Positions 45,114 to 55,804 of a DNA stretch of 64,000 bases are shown here, piece after piece. Below the pieces are notes generated by a model, which worked only from the letters and a program-made list of their open reading frames with translations, ran no database searches and had not been told where the DNA came from. Made by a program: the position numbers and the translations under genes. Positions within the stretch are counted from its first letter, which is position 1; every line of letters begins with the position of its first letter. Source of the stretch: Euclidia mi (Eukaryota > Arthropoda > Insecta > Lepidoptera > Erebidae); the NCBI GenBank assembly GCA_944739405.2, contig OX123187.2, forward strand, positions 79,220,450 through 79,284,449, given 5' to 3'.

Positions 45114-45576
45114 ATGAAATGGACTAATGCTATAAACATAGAACTCCTTCGTTGCTACTACACAGTAACTATCTGCGAAACCGACATGACCGCCTGGAGA
45201 CAATTATTACATCAAGTCTTCACAGAAAAATTTCCAGAGCTAAATCATATCTCTGAACAACGTCTATCAGATCAGATAAGAGTTATCCATAGAAACAATA
45301 GAATATCAGCAGTAGAACGCGAACGCATAAAGGAGACCATTACACATACACTAAACAACACTGATAACACTATTGAAGTACAACATACCTAACACGTACC
45401 AACATAGCAGCCAGCCACCTATCGCAAACGTATCTCAAACAATACCGAATACACAACACACACAAGAGCAACAAACTATATCACAGATAGAAATTATTCA
45501 ATCCTTAGGAACTAGCGAACACATCCAAACTCAAGAAAATGAACCTACAAATACAACAGTAACGCCAATAGATTTT
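45114..45576 (+). pseudogene. Dong-A5 N-terminal part (Myb-like domain)
   Basis: Encodes 'MKWTNAINIELLRCYY', 'QRLSDQIRVIHRNNRIS' and the following Thr/Gln-rich linker. A frameshift at about 45,389 ('QHT' then a stop) is caused by a short deletion relative to copy 3; the linker continues in the adjacent frame. It is cut at 45,576 by the gypsy insertion within 'TPIDF'. Confidence 0.88.
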
Positions 45577-45830
45577 TAACGCTGCTTTGCACTACGTAAT
45601 ATTAGCAGCGTTAATTTGAGCAATGGCACTGGTCTCAAGGTGTCTCTGGGATATTTAATTGAAAGAATGTTCTTTGATATAACACTTTTGATTTATTCAC
45701 GTGAAAATCCCTAAGAGAACCTTTCAGTCCGACCAGTGCGCAGTAACTGGTCGGCCGCACATACAGTCACGCACACATACATTTTCGCTTGCCTTGCACT
45801 CAGCCTAACACACATACATTTGTCCCTACA
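45577..45830 (-). repeat. 3' LTR of the gypsy element
   Basis: 254 bp. In plus orientation it begins TAACGCTGC and contains GCAGCGTTA at about 45,607, so its terminal 40 bp can form a 9-bp hairpin at the element's U5 end. It matches the 5' LTR except at two positions. Confidence 0.94.
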
Positions 45831-45850
45831 CTACACCCCCCCAAATTTTG
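45831..45850 (-). promoter_or_regulatory. polypurine tract of the gypsy element
   Basis: In element sense a G-rich run (TTGGGGGGTGTAG) directly abuts the 3' LTR, the expected position for the plus-strand primer. Confidence 0.6.
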
Positions 45851-46206
45851 AAAAATTTGCTGTATCTAATTGCTTTACATACACAATTAATCAATATACG
45901 CAGTTTAGCTTAAAAAAAAAAAGTTACACAATATTCACCAATTTATCTTGATATTAATCTTTATTCTCAATACAACTTTAAATTTCTATTCACATTGATT
46001 GCTTTTAAAACACCAAATTACATTAGGTTCCTTTTAAATTGCAAACTTAGATAATTAACACTTTAAAATTATACACAAATGTAAACAAAACTTACACTAT
46101 TGTACATCACTATTATACCGATTACACTCTTGTAATCGACGATACATAATAAAACCATGACGTCACCGCAGCAGATACAATGTTCTCGTAATACGTACAT
46201 AATATG
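45851..46206 (-). other. gypsy 3' non-coding region
   Basis: AT-rich sequence between the small ORF and the polypurine tract; no frame of note. Confidence 0.5.
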
Positions 46207-46479
46207 TTATTCGTAGGTAGCCGCGGGTGGCTGCTGAGGAGTGGTGCGCATGCCTATTGGCCCTGGCAGCACCATTTTTACCGTCCCGGATGAACCATAT
46301 ACCTCTCTCCGAATCCATTTCTTAACACGATGGCGGCATTGACGCCATGCAACAAGTAATACAACGATACACACTGCCGTAGCAAATACCGCAAAGCCAA
46401 TATTATACTTGGTCATATGCGTTTCTACTGCATTGTTCTGAGCTATTATTACTTCTTCCTTACTATATGTCTTGCCCAT
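46207..46479 (-). CDS. small membrane-protein ORF downstream of gypsy pol
   Basis: 90 codons, open, located between pol and the 3' LTR where errantiviruses carry env. It starts MGKTYSKEEVIIAQNN, so Gly2 could be N-myristoylated, then has one hydrophobic segment 'NIGFAVFATAVCIVVLLVAW' (about residues 27-46), followed by a basic stretch 'RQCRHRVKKWIRR' and a Pro-rich tail 'PQQPPAATYE'. That predicts a single-pass membrane protein with a basic cytosolic tail. It has no fusion peptide, furin site or ectodomain, so it is not a recognisable Env. Function unknown. It might be an accessory protein or a relic of a longer third ORF. Confidence 0.6.
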   Translation of the reverse strand: MGKTYSKEEVIIAQNNAVETHMTKYNIGFAVFATAVCIVVLLVAWRQCRHRVKKWIRREVYGSSGTVKMVLPGPIGMRTTPQQPPAATYE

Positions 46480-47299
46480 GATTTCAATTGAATATATGTA
46501 TAGGATGTTTACTCAACTACAGTAAAATATGTAATGTAAACGACTTAACGAAATATTAAATAAAATCAATCTTATTCTATCATGTTGACTTACATTAATA
46601 CAAAGTGCAGAGCTGTTACTTCAGTCCGTCTTAATATTTTATAAATATTGGATCGCTATACAGCGTGTTTCAAATATATATTATTATGAATTAAGGGTAG
46701 TCACCATGCCGGCCTACTCTGCAATAATTAATAACCACCCCTTGGGGCCCACAGTACCCGACATGGTGACGCCGGAAAAATCATACACACACCACAAAAA
46801 TAACATACTCGACAAACACACATTTTATATTATACTATTTCTCAACTCATTATTATTACGCGAAATTTTCATTGAGACCCGGAAAAACTGTGAGTGACAT
46901 CTTACCATATTATTAATATTCACATAAAACAACATACCAACTACATGATCTAAATATACATTTCGTAATCTTCTGCAATGCTCTTTGTCTAAATTGCAAA
47001 GTGGACAATTAATAAGTTACTCATAACATGTTACAATGTACTGTATAGGTACGTGTTATTTTATGCTTGGTACGCTGTCTTCGCAGAATAAATTGTTATG
47101 ACTACAGGCTAGCCTCACCTCTAAGGAAGTTTACACACTATATGTTAAATCTAACCGGTGGCCTTATCGCTCGACCGGACTTACTTCTTTTGGTGCCTAT
47201 ATCTTTATCGCTCTGTTTACACGCTACTGGTGTGGCAGGGAATTTATCAACGTTTGGTTCACACATAACTGAGTCTTTCACGGTGGTCTTATTGTAAGG
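46480..47299 (-). other. gypsy spacer between pol and small ORF
   Basis: About 820 bp, AT-rich, with frames below 80 codons. It may contain a decayed third ORF or the splice acceptor for the downstream ORF, but I cannot identify one. Confidence 0.45.
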
Positions 47300-50200
47300 T
47301 TATTCGGAGTCGCCCTCTCTCTCGCTATTTAATAGGTACGCGGGTTTGAGTCTGTCTATGGAAATGTTAACTACTCTATTCGGTAATTGTACTAAAAATG
47401 TCTTACTTTTTCTTTCTATTACGCGATAGGGTCCGTCGTACGTCGGCGTTAAAGGCCTGCGAACTGCATCGTTACGAATAAAAACGTACTCGCATTTATT
47501 AAGATCGTCATGAATGAATAGTGTGCGTGAGTCTTTACGGTGCCTCGGTACCGGTTTTAGTTTATTCAACGTACTCCTTAACTGTTCGAGAAATTCATTG
47601 CTGTCTCCGCTTCGATTACTAGAGGTGTTATGGAAATCTCCGGGTAACCTAAGCGTCTGCCCATAGACATACTCTGCCGGACTCACGCCATTATCGCTCC
47701 TGCTTACCGCTCGCAACCCTAATAATGTAGTCGAAAGTTCATTGCACCACCCTGAGTTATCTATTAGCCGGGCCGCTAATGCCGATTTTAGAGACCTATG
47801 CCACCGTTCTACAATTCCGTTGCATTGTGGATGGTACGGCGTGGTACGCGTTTTTTTAATACCCATTATTTTCATTAATTCTGTGAACAGTGAGCTCTCG
47901 AATTGACGACCCTGGTCGCTCGTCAATCTTTCTGGGCAACCGAATCTGCTGATCCAAACATCATAAAATGTTTTTGCGATAATGTTCGCCGTGATGTCCT
48001 TGACCGGGGTGGCCTCGGCCCAACGCGTGCCCCGGTCAATCATGGTTACGCAATATTTGTACCCCTCTTGCGATATTGGTAAGGGCCCTATAATGTCAAT
48101 ATGTACGTGCGCGAAACCGTCAGCATCCGCGAAATGTTCTAAATCTGAAACCGTATGCCTATAAACCTTTGACCTTTGACATTGTAGGCACGCTTTTGCC
48201 CATTGTCCTACATCGCGGTTTAGTCCCGGCCAGAAAAACCGTTCAGCGATTAACCTGCGCGTAGCTCGAACGCCCGGATGACTGGGGTCGTGCACCGAAT
48301 TGAAAGCCATTCTCCTGAACTTTTCAGTTATATACGGTCTACATGTTTTACCTGAGATTTCACAATAAATAGGTACCTTGGAGTACGGCACAAAATATTC
48401 CTTAAGGCTATAATTCTTATCTGTTTTTCTAAGTAACTTTGCAAGCTCGCTATCAGCTTCCTGTGCGAGCGCTAATTCCGCGTAGTCGAGTACAGTCGGG
48501 CACTGAATTGTTTCGACTCGCGATAACGCGTCCGCTGGTGCATTGTTCTCGCCTTCTATATACCTAATATCTGTTGTGAACTCGCTAATAAATAATAACT
48601 GTCTAGTCCGTCTGGGCGTTTCACAATAACTTTCTAATTTATTGAACGCATATATCAACGGTTTATGGTCCGTAAAAATTATCAATTGATTACCTTCAAA
48701 CAAGTAACGAAAATGTTTTAACGCCATATAAATAGCCAAGAGCTCCCTGTCGTAAGTGGAGTACTTTTGCTGAGCTGTTGTGAACTTCCTAGAGTAGTAC
48801 CCCAAAGGCTGCCATGACCCGTTCACTTTCTGCTGCAGGACTCCCCCCGCACAGTTCTCAGAAGCGTCGGCCATAAGGGATATGGGTACGTTCGCCTGAG
48901 GATGAGCTAATAAGACCGCATTCTTTAAACCGACTTTACACGAATCAAATGCTTTCATTGCGCTATCATCCCACTGTATCACGGTCTTATCTTTACGTTT
49001 AGAACCCATTAGAAATTCATTTAACTTCGCTTGATGTCTGGCAGCGTTTGGTATACTAGCCCTGTAAAAGTTTACCATACCTAGAAATCGTCGTAGGTCA
49101 TCTATTGTCTTGGGCAACGGGTATTCTGAGATAACCTGAACTTTGGAGTCGAGAGGGCGAATACCACTGGCTGACACTTCGTATCCTAAAAATTCAATGT
49201 TCTCTTTGCAAAAATCACACTTAGCGATGTTTATTGTAATGCCAAATTTTCTAAACCTATCGAAGACTATACGCAAATGTTCTTTGTTTTCTTCTACGGA
49301 ATCGCTCGCGATGATGACGTCATCGACGAAATTGAATAGAAATTCTAGCCCTTGTAACACACTGTTGTTCATAAATCGTTGGAATGTCTGACTCGCGTTT
49401 CGTAGACCAAAGGTCATACGTGGAAATTCAAACAATCCAAATGGCGTTATGATTGCCGTCTTCTCAATATCCTCGTCAGCAATTTTTATGTAATGATACG
49501 ATTTATTAATATCTAATTTAGAGAATACTTTCTTACCTGCTAAAACATAAGTGAAGTCATGCAACCGTGGCACGGGGTATCTGTCCGGTTTGGTGATTGC
49601 GTTTAGCCTGCGGTAGTCACCACACGGCCGAATGTTCCCATTCTTCTTATAGACCACATGCAGTGGACTGGCCCACTCGCTCTTGGATGGTCTGCAAATT
49701 CCCATCTCCTGCATTCGCCTGAATCCTTCTTTCACCTTCTGGTACCTGTTAGGGGGAAGCGGTCTGGCACGGGCATGTACCGGTCGTCCTGTCGTCTCAA
49801 TATGGTGCAATACAGTGTTACTATTGCTAGATGAGTCATCGTCCCTAAACGGAATAGGTTTCGTAATATCGGCGTATTCCGACAATAACTTATATAATGG
49901 ATGACCACTATCTACGATGTTCAGGGTTGGTTCCCTAGCAGAAACTATGCTACCAAGCGTTAATAAATTCGTCTGCCTGTCGATTAGTTTACGAACGTTT
50001 AGGTCAACTAATAATTTGTGATATTGTAAAAAATCAGCTCCTAAAATAGGTTGATTCACATTAGCTACGATAAACTTCCATCTAAATGGTCGTCTTAATC
50101 TAAGATTTAATTCTAAAGTCTTTGTACCGTATGTATGAATTTCGGAACCATTTGCTGCATATAATTTATAACCTGTAGATTCACTCACATTTTTCTGTCG

Positions 50201-50398
50201 CTGCGTTACGGGTAGAACAGATACGTTGGCGCCGGTGTCCACTAAAAATCGCATCCCTGTGTTGTCGTCTGTGACGCAAAGGCGGTGTCCCGGTCTCTCG
50301 ATGCAGATGTCCGCCGCTGCCTGCACCGGCTCTAGTTTTCCGAATTTTGACGTGTCGCATTCTGTCCCTCTTTCTTCCAGCTGCACGGTTGCTCGCAT
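47300..50398 (-). CDS. gypsy Pol: protease, RT, RNase H, integrase
   Basis: An uninterrupted frame of 1,032 codons. Domains in order: aspartic protease with DTGANVSV (residue 54); RT with 'VYKKNGNIRPCGDYRRLN', motif A 'FSKLDINKSYHYI' and FVDD (357-360); RNase H with 'LMADASENCAGG', 'YSTYDRELLAI' and 'FTDHKPLIYAF'; integrase with an HHCC zinc domain ('HPGVRATRRLIAERFFWPG', 'CLQCQRSK'), the DDE core ('IDIIGPLP', 'TSDQGRQFES', 'HPQCNGIVERWHRSLK') and a C-terminal domain 'DGPYRVIERKSKTFLV'. Catalytic residues look intact. Pol overlaps the end of gag by about 67 bp in another frame, so it is presumably expressed by ribosomal frameshifting; the Met at 50,398 is only the first in frame. Confidence 0.93.
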   Translation of the reverse strand: MRATVQLEERGTECDTSKFGKLEPVQAAADICIERPGHRLCVTDDNTGMRFLVDTGANVSVLPVTQRQKNVSESTGYKLYAANGSEIHTYGTKTLELNLRLRRPFRWKFIVANVNQPILGADFLQYHKLLVDLNVRKLIDRQTNLLTLGSIVSAREPTLNIVDSGHPLYKLLSEYADITKPIPFRDDDSSSNSNTVLHHIETTGRPVHARARPLPPNRYQKVKEGFRRMQEMGICRPSKSEWASPLHVVYKKNGNIRPCGDYRRLNAITKPDRYPVPRLHDFTYVLAGKKVFSKLDINKSYHYIKIADEDIEKTAIITPFGLFEFPRMTFGLRNASQTFQRFMNNSVLQGLEFLFNFVDDVIIASDSVEENKEHLRIVFDRFRKFGITINIAKCDFCKENIEFLGYEVSASGIRPLDSKVQVISEYPLPKTIDDLRRFLGMVNFYRASIPNAARHQAKLNEFLMGSKRKDKTVIQWDDSAMKAFDSCKVGLKNAVLLAHPQANVPISLMADASENCAGGVLQQKVNGSWQPLGYYSRKFTTAQQKYSTYDRELLAIYMALKHFRYLFEGNQLIIFTDHKPLIYAFNKLESYCETPRRTRQLLFISEFTTDIRYIEGENNAPADALSRVETIQCPTVLDYAELALAQEADSELAKLLRKTDKNYSLKEYFVPYSKVPIYCEISGKTCRPYITEKFRRMAFNSVHDPSHPGVRATRRLIAERFFWPGLNRDVGQWAKACLQCQRSKVYRHTVSDLEHFADADGFAHVHIDIIGPLPISQEGYKYCVTMIDRGTRWAEATPVKDITANIIAKTFYDVWISRFGCPERLTSDQGRQFESSLFTELMKIMGIKKTRTTPYHPQCNGIVERWHRSLKSALAARLIDNSGWCNELSTTLLGLRAVSRSDNGVSPAEYVYGQTLRLPGDFHNTSSNRSGDSNEFLEQLRSTLNKLKPVPRHRKDSRTLFIHDDLNKCEYVFIRNDAVRRPLTPTYDGPYRVIERKSKTFLVQLPNRVVNISIDRLKPAYLLNSEREGDSE

Positions 50399-51253
50399 CT
50401 AGTAGCACGATTCCTGAAGCGGAAGTGGAAATAACACAGCCAGTCTGGGTCCTCGGGGCTGCGTCTTCTCAGCGATGTATTGCCACGTTGACTGCTTGCC
50501 GATCAACTCCGGGAACGTTGCGCGTAGGGTTGCCGCCACTGTTGTCTGCCTCTATCCATCTCGTCCAGTCTTCTGCTTAATTTAGCTATTTCCGCGATCA
50601 AGAGTTCATTGCTGGTTGCTGTTGAGCTCGTGGCAACCTCTACTATCGTGTCATTACTCTTTGTGGTTTCCATCATCTTATCTGCCATCTGCGCCAATTT
50701 TTTCACGTCGGACACTTCGCTTACTGTCAAAATAGCTCGTACTGATGTTGGTAAGTGCCCGATCCACATGACTCGTAATGTATCATCCGGGAACTTCTCT
50801 CGTGCTAATTTTTTCATATTTCGAAGAAGTTGAGAGGGTTTTTGGTCTCCCAGTTCAACTTCACTCAGTAATTTCTGAATTTTCCGAGTTTCCGATTCTT
50901 CGTACACCGCTAGTTACCTTTCTTTCAATGCAGTGTTTGGCTTCTCTTCTGGGGGTTTCGTAATTAGGTCTGCGACTTGTTGTATGCTCTCTTTGTTCAG
51001 CTTCGTAATAACAAGATTGTACTTTGTTTCTTCGCCACGCTTTTGATTAGCCAGAATCGCCGAACTGGGCGAACCATAAGCGTGGTTGATCAGTCCAAAA
51101 CTCAGGTAAACGAGTAGATATTGTAATTTGGGCTAACTCACTCTGTTCAGATTTCTCCATCTTTGCCGCAAGCGTGGGAGTTCGTGGTGCTGACGTCGAT
51201 TGCTCCCAGCTCATGCTTTCCGAGATGACGCAATACTCCGAAATACGTGTCAC
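50332..51253 (-). pseudogene. gypsy gag, broken
   Basis: Starts at 51,253 (MTRISEYCVISESM). The matrix/capsid part reads 'LPEFWTDQPRLWFAQF', a hallmark of insect gypsy Gag. It has a frameshift near 51,059, a TAA near 50,911 after 'KER', and a TGA at 50,503 after 'YAQRSRS'. The capsid C-terminal part 'FPDDTLRVMWIGHLP' is clear. Beyond the TGA the same frame encodes 'CYFHFRFRNRATRCEQPC', the atypical C-H-C-C motif of this Gag group. With three lesions in gag but none in pol, this copy cannot make particles on its own; the copy might be mobilised by an intact relative. Confidence 0.85.
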
Positions 51254-51257
51254 TTAG

Positions 51258-51275
51258 TTCAATACGGGGTCACCA
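51258..51275 (-). promoter_or_regulatory. gypsy primer-binding site
   Basis: In element sense, three bases after the 5' LTR, TGGTGACCCCGTATTG starts with the TGG expected to pair with a tRNA CCA end. I do not assign the tRNA. Confidence 0.65.
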
Positions 51276-51278
51276 CTT

Positions 51279-51532
51279 TAACGCTGCTTTGCACTACGTA
51301 ATATTAGCAGCGTTAATTTGAGCAATGGCACTGGTCTCAAGGTGTCTCTGGGATATTTAATTGAAAGAATGTTCTTTGATATAACACTTTTGATTTATTC
51401 ACGTGAAAATCCCTAAGGGAACCTTTCAGTCCGACCAGTGCGCAGTAACTGGTCGGCCGCACATACAGTCACGCACACATACATTTTCGCTTGCCTTGCA
51501 CTCAGCCTAATACACATACATTTGTCCCTACA
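51279..51532 (-). repeat. 5' LTR of the gypsy element
   Basis: 254 bp, matching 45,577-45,830 with two differences. Transcription in element sense would run leftward from here. It begins TGT in element sense. Confidence 0.94.
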
Positions 51533-51538
51533 GATTTT

Positions 51539-53752
51539 AACCACGTGCAAAATATATTTACCGAAATGTTAATAAAATATAAAGGCACAGACCCATCATG
51601 CAGACCCATAATACCTAAATTGCAAACTTCTCGACAGTTGATAAAAACTGTAAATACCCTGAACGAAATAGTTGACAATCACTTACAAAACAGAGATACC
51701 GTAACATTAAAAGAAATTCACACTGTTATCTATTGTGCTGCAAAAACAGTAACAACACTACACGATAGGCAAATTGAAATGACAAAAGACAACACCTCCC
51801 GTTCACGCAATAAAAACACAACCAATACGCACAACGTTCAAAAGAAACCTCAATGGGAAAGACGTATAGAAAACAAGATCATAGCACTAAGAAAAGAAAT
51901 AGGACAGCTTACACAATACTTAAATGGAAACCTTACACATAAAAAGCAACAGAAATTAAATCCTAAAAACAAACCTAGAAACGAATTAGAAGACCAACTC
52001 GATACAAGTAAACAGAAACTACAAGCACAGGCTAAACGACTGAACCGATACAAGAAAAGCAACCAAAGGAAGTCAGATAATATTTTGTTAAACAATAACC
52101 AAAAAATATTTAATCAAAAACTTAACACTGAGAACATTACAGTCACACAACATCCAGACATAGCAGACATACAAAAATACTGGGAAAATATATGGTCGAA
52201 ACCCGTTCATCATAACACACACTCGTCGTGGGCTAAAATAGAAGAGCAAGAGATGGAGAAAATTGAACCAATGCCATTAATAGTAATCGATAAAGACGAT
52301 GTAACTTTCGCAATAAAAAGAACTTTAAATTGGAAGGCACCGGGACCTGATAAAATACAAATCTACTGGATAAAATACTTTACATCAACACACCAGCACA
52401 TAGCAAAATCATTAAATTAACTGGTTAAAAATCCGCAAGACATACCTACTTTTCTAACACAAGGAGTAACCTATTTAAAACCCAAAGATAGAGACACTAC
52501 AAACCCAGCCAAATACAGACCCATCACTTGCCTTACCACCATTCACAAATTACTAACATCCATCATCACACATAAAATCAACTCTCACATCTAAGCAAAC
52601 AAAATTATTTCAGAAGAACAAAAGGGCTGCAGCAAAGGTTCGATGGGTTGTAAAGAACAACTGATCATAGATGCCGAAATCCATAACCAAGTCAAACAGA
52701 AACACCAAAATCTATATTACTCATACATTGACTATCAAAAAGCTTTTGACAGCGTACCACAGTCGTGGTTACTTCATATTCTGAAAATATACAAAATCGA
52801 TGACAGTCTACTACAGTTCTTAAAACATGCAATGACCACATGGACCACAAAACTTAGTTTAAGCACCAACACCACACTTACTACATCACCTATCAAAATC
52901 TAACGCGGTATTTTTCAAGGCGACTCCCTAAGTCCTTTGTGGTTCTGTCTGGCCATAAACCCCCTTTCCAGAATACTTAATAACACCTCATACGGATACA
53001 CAATTGACAGAGACAATAGAATCAAACTCACACACCTACTATACATGGATGACATAAAAATATATGCAAGTAATAGACAAGAATTAGACCACCTTTTAAC
53101 CCTAACAGAAAAATTTAGCACAGACATAAAAATGACATTCGGACAGACAAATGTAAAATCAATAGTATAATTAAAGGCCAGCACAGTAAAACAAATTCAT
53201 TCGATCTTGAACTACAGGAAGGGAGAAAAGATAGTATGGAGCCCAGGGAAACCTATAAATATTTAGGATACCAACAAAGCACATCAATTAACCACACCGA
53301 CATAAAAAATACATTGAAAGCAAAATACAAACATAGACTCAATAAAATACTTCACACCCAGTTATCCGCCAGAAATACCGTCAAAACTATTAACACATAT
53401 GCCATCCCCATATTAACATATTCTTTCGGAATTATTAAATGGTCAGATACAGAACTTAATTTTCTTAACACCACAACCAGAACAACATGCTATAAACACA
53501 ACATACATCACATACACACAGCTGTACAATGTTTCACACTAAACCGAAAACTAGGAGGCCGGGGCTTTATCGACATTAAAAACTTACACTACACCCAGAT
53601 AGATAACTTACGATCATACTTTATCAGAAAAGCCAACGACAGTACACTACACAAAGCAATCGTTAACTTATCTCACTCCGGAACACCCTTACAGTTAAAC
53701 AACAATCAATTTGATCCCAAAACTAAAATCTTAAAAGAAGACCTTAAGCTTT
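51539..53752 (+). pseudogene. Dong-A5, linker and RT
   Basis: Continues the interrupted copy: 'LIKYKGTDPSCRPIIPKLQ', the basic segment 'KPQWERRIENKIIALRKEIG', and RT from 'NWKAPGPDKIQ'. Stops: TAA at 52,418, TAA near 52,593 and TAA near 52,902 (in 'KISRGIF'). A 1-nt loss near 53,142 disrupts 'FGTDKCKINS'. YMDD is intact at about 53,041. From 53,236 the frame is open into the thumb ('TINTYAIPILTYSFGIIKW') until 'KILKEDLKL' at 53,752, where Dong-A homology stops. Zinc motif and endonuclease are absent. Confidence 0.9.
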
Positions 53753-53762
53753 AAGAGCTTTG

Positions 53763-55804
53763 AAGACCTTTACCACGGAGCCTACGAACTATAGGCCTAT
53801 AACTTGCCTGCCTACAATGTATAAAGTTTTTACATCCATTTTGAGAACGAAATTAGAAGCACATTCATTTAGAAATAACATCTTATCTGTATCTCAAAAT
53901 GGATGTAGAAGCGAGGCCCGTGGTACTAAAGAGCTACTCCTTATTGACATGACCATAAGCCAACAGGTTCGCCGTAGTCGAAAAATCTGGTGACATGCTG
54001 GATAGACTATAAGAAGGCCTATGACTCTGTGCCACATACGTGGTTCTTGAGGGTGCTGGAGTTGTACAAAGTTGATGCAACTCTATGCGCCCTCTTGAAG
54101 GCATGTATGGGGCAGTGGAGTACGGTGCTTCGCTATCCAGGGTGTCGACAGCCTTGCGGGTATGGCGTACCTATAAGGATCAAGCGGGGTATTTTCCAAG
54201 GCGACAGTTTGAGTCCACTATGGTTTTGCCTAGCACTGAACCCACTGAGCACTTTGCTCGAAAGTTCAGGGCTAGGCTATAGATTGCAGAGTAGAGGTCA
54301 AGTTATTTCCCACCTCCTTTTCATGGATGACCTCAAAATATTTGCCTCCACTGACCCCCAATTAACTGAGTTACTAAAGATAACTGAAAGCTTTAGTAAT
54401 TCAATTAAGATGGGGTTCGGTGTGGATAAATGTGCGGTCATGCATGTAAGGCGAGGCAGGAGTGTGGAATCTGATGGTATAGAACTTTCAGATTTCACAC
54501 AACTTAGATCACTCTCTGCAACCGAAACCTATAAATATCTGGATATGTCGCAGGCATTATGCATTGATGAGGCTGGCATGAAACAGGCGTGGCAGGCACG
54601 TTTCTTTGGCCGCCTGAAGAAAGTCTTAAAAAGCTTTTTATCGGGCGGAAATAAGGTGCGTGCCTGTAACGGTTGGGCCATGCCCGTCTCAATGTACTCC
54701 TTCGGCATACTCAGATGGACTCAAACAGAATTGGATGCCTTGGATAGGAAAGTTCGCTGTCTACTCACAACATACCGGATGCATCACCCGCGTTCGTCGG
54801 TGATGAGATTGTACATCCCGCGGAAGTGTGGGGGTCGGGGCTTCTTAAGTGCCAAGACCCTCCACAATCGCGAGGTGAGCAATCTCAGAGAATACTTTCT
54901 CCACACTGCCGCGGGTGTGCACCGAGATGTGGTTGCTGTGGACAACGGACTTACCACGCTGGGTCTGGCCAAAGAGAACTGGCGCAAACCTGCCGTACTT
55001 GGTGTAGAGAGCCGCAGGGAGGTATGGAGGGGCAAAGAGCTGCATGGACGATTTTACCGGGCCTTGCATGGGCCCGATGTAGATTTTCCAGCTTCGGTGT
55101 CCTGGCTGCGTTTCGGCGATCTTTTCGCCGAAACAGAAGGTTTTGTATTTGCAATTATGGACGAAGTTATCATGACGAACAACTACCGGAAGTATATTCT
55201 GAGGGATGGGACGGTCGACATATGTCGGGCATGTCACCAGCCTGGTGAATCGCTCAGACATATAGTATCCGGTTGTTCTCGTCTTGCCAACGGCGAATAT
55301 TTGCATAGACACAACCAAGTAGCCAGGATTGTCCATCAGCAACTTGCCTTAAAGTACCAACTTGTCGACTCCAAAGTACCGTACTACAGGTATGTGCCCG
55401 ACCCAGTTCTTGAAAATGGTCGTGCTACTCTGTACTGGGATCGGTCTATCATTACTGACAGAACTATTGCGGCTAACAAGCCGGACATAGTGGTGATAGA
55501 CCGATTAGAGCGCCTTGCAATGATCATCGACGTCACCATACCCCATGACAAGAATCTCGTGAAAGCCGAAAAAGATAAACAAATTAAGTATTTGGACCTG
55601 GCTCACGAGATTGTCGACATGTGGGATGTTGACTCGGCGATCATTGTACCGATAGTCGTGACCGTAAATGGTCTTATTGCCAAGAGCCTCGACCACCACC
55701 TCAAGAGGCTCTCATTAGACGGCTGGATCAAGTCCTCTATACAGAAGGCAGTATTGCTGGACACGACACGCATCGTTCGGAGGTTCCTCTCTCTGGAACC
55801 CTAA
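53763..55804 (+). pseudogene. Dong-C polyprotein, RT to endonuclease, one frameshift
   Basis: The first frame gives 'NYRPITCLPTMYKVFTSILR' and 'EARGTKELLLIDMTISQQV'. A 1-2 nt change near 53,985 (cgaaaaatctgg against cgaaaggatctgg) shifts to the frame 53,990-55,804, which is open for 604 codons: motif A 'CWIDYKKAYDSVPHTW', 'GIFQGDSLSPLWF', 'LLFMDDLKIF', zinc 'CRACHQPGESLRHIVSGC', endonuclease 'KPDIVVIDRLERLAMIIDV' and C-terminus 'FLSLEP'. Apart from the 5' truncation this is a well-preserved copy. Confidence 0.92.

Larger units (their letters stand above)
45577..51532 (-). mobile_element. Ty3/gypsy LTR retrotransposon inserted in Dong-A5
   Basis: A 5,956-bp element on the minus strand with 254-bp LTRs (45,577-45,830 and 51,279-51,532) that start TGTAGGGACA and end AGCGTTA in element sense. 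The flanking hexamer gatttt (45,571-45,576 and 51,533-51,538) is a target-site duplication; copy 3 of Dong-A has it once. The LTRs differ at two positions that I can see (agagaa/aggga and aaca/aata), so the insertion is fairly young and is the most recent event in this stretch. Order in element sense: LTR, PBS, gag, pol, a small ORF, PPT, LTR. Confidence 0.95.
45094..53752 (+). mobile_element. Dong-A copy 5, split by a gypsy element, 3' part missing
   Basis: The left part 45,094-45,576 starts at 'KSTQRMKW' (5'-truncated) and the right part resumes after the gypsy element at 51,539. It is nearly identical to copy 3 where they overlap. It stops abruptly at about 53,752, before the zinc motif and endonuclease, and joins Dong-C copy 2 without TAA repeats. 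Confidence 0.9.

Noticed and set aside
46207..46479. Errantiviral envelope glycoprotein
   Set aside because: Too short, with no signal peptide, cleavage site or fusion peptide; called only a small membrane-protein ORF.
54845..55342. 165-codon minus-strand frame
   Set aside because: Antisense shadow of the Dong-C2 ORF; similar shadows occur antisense to every Dong ORF.
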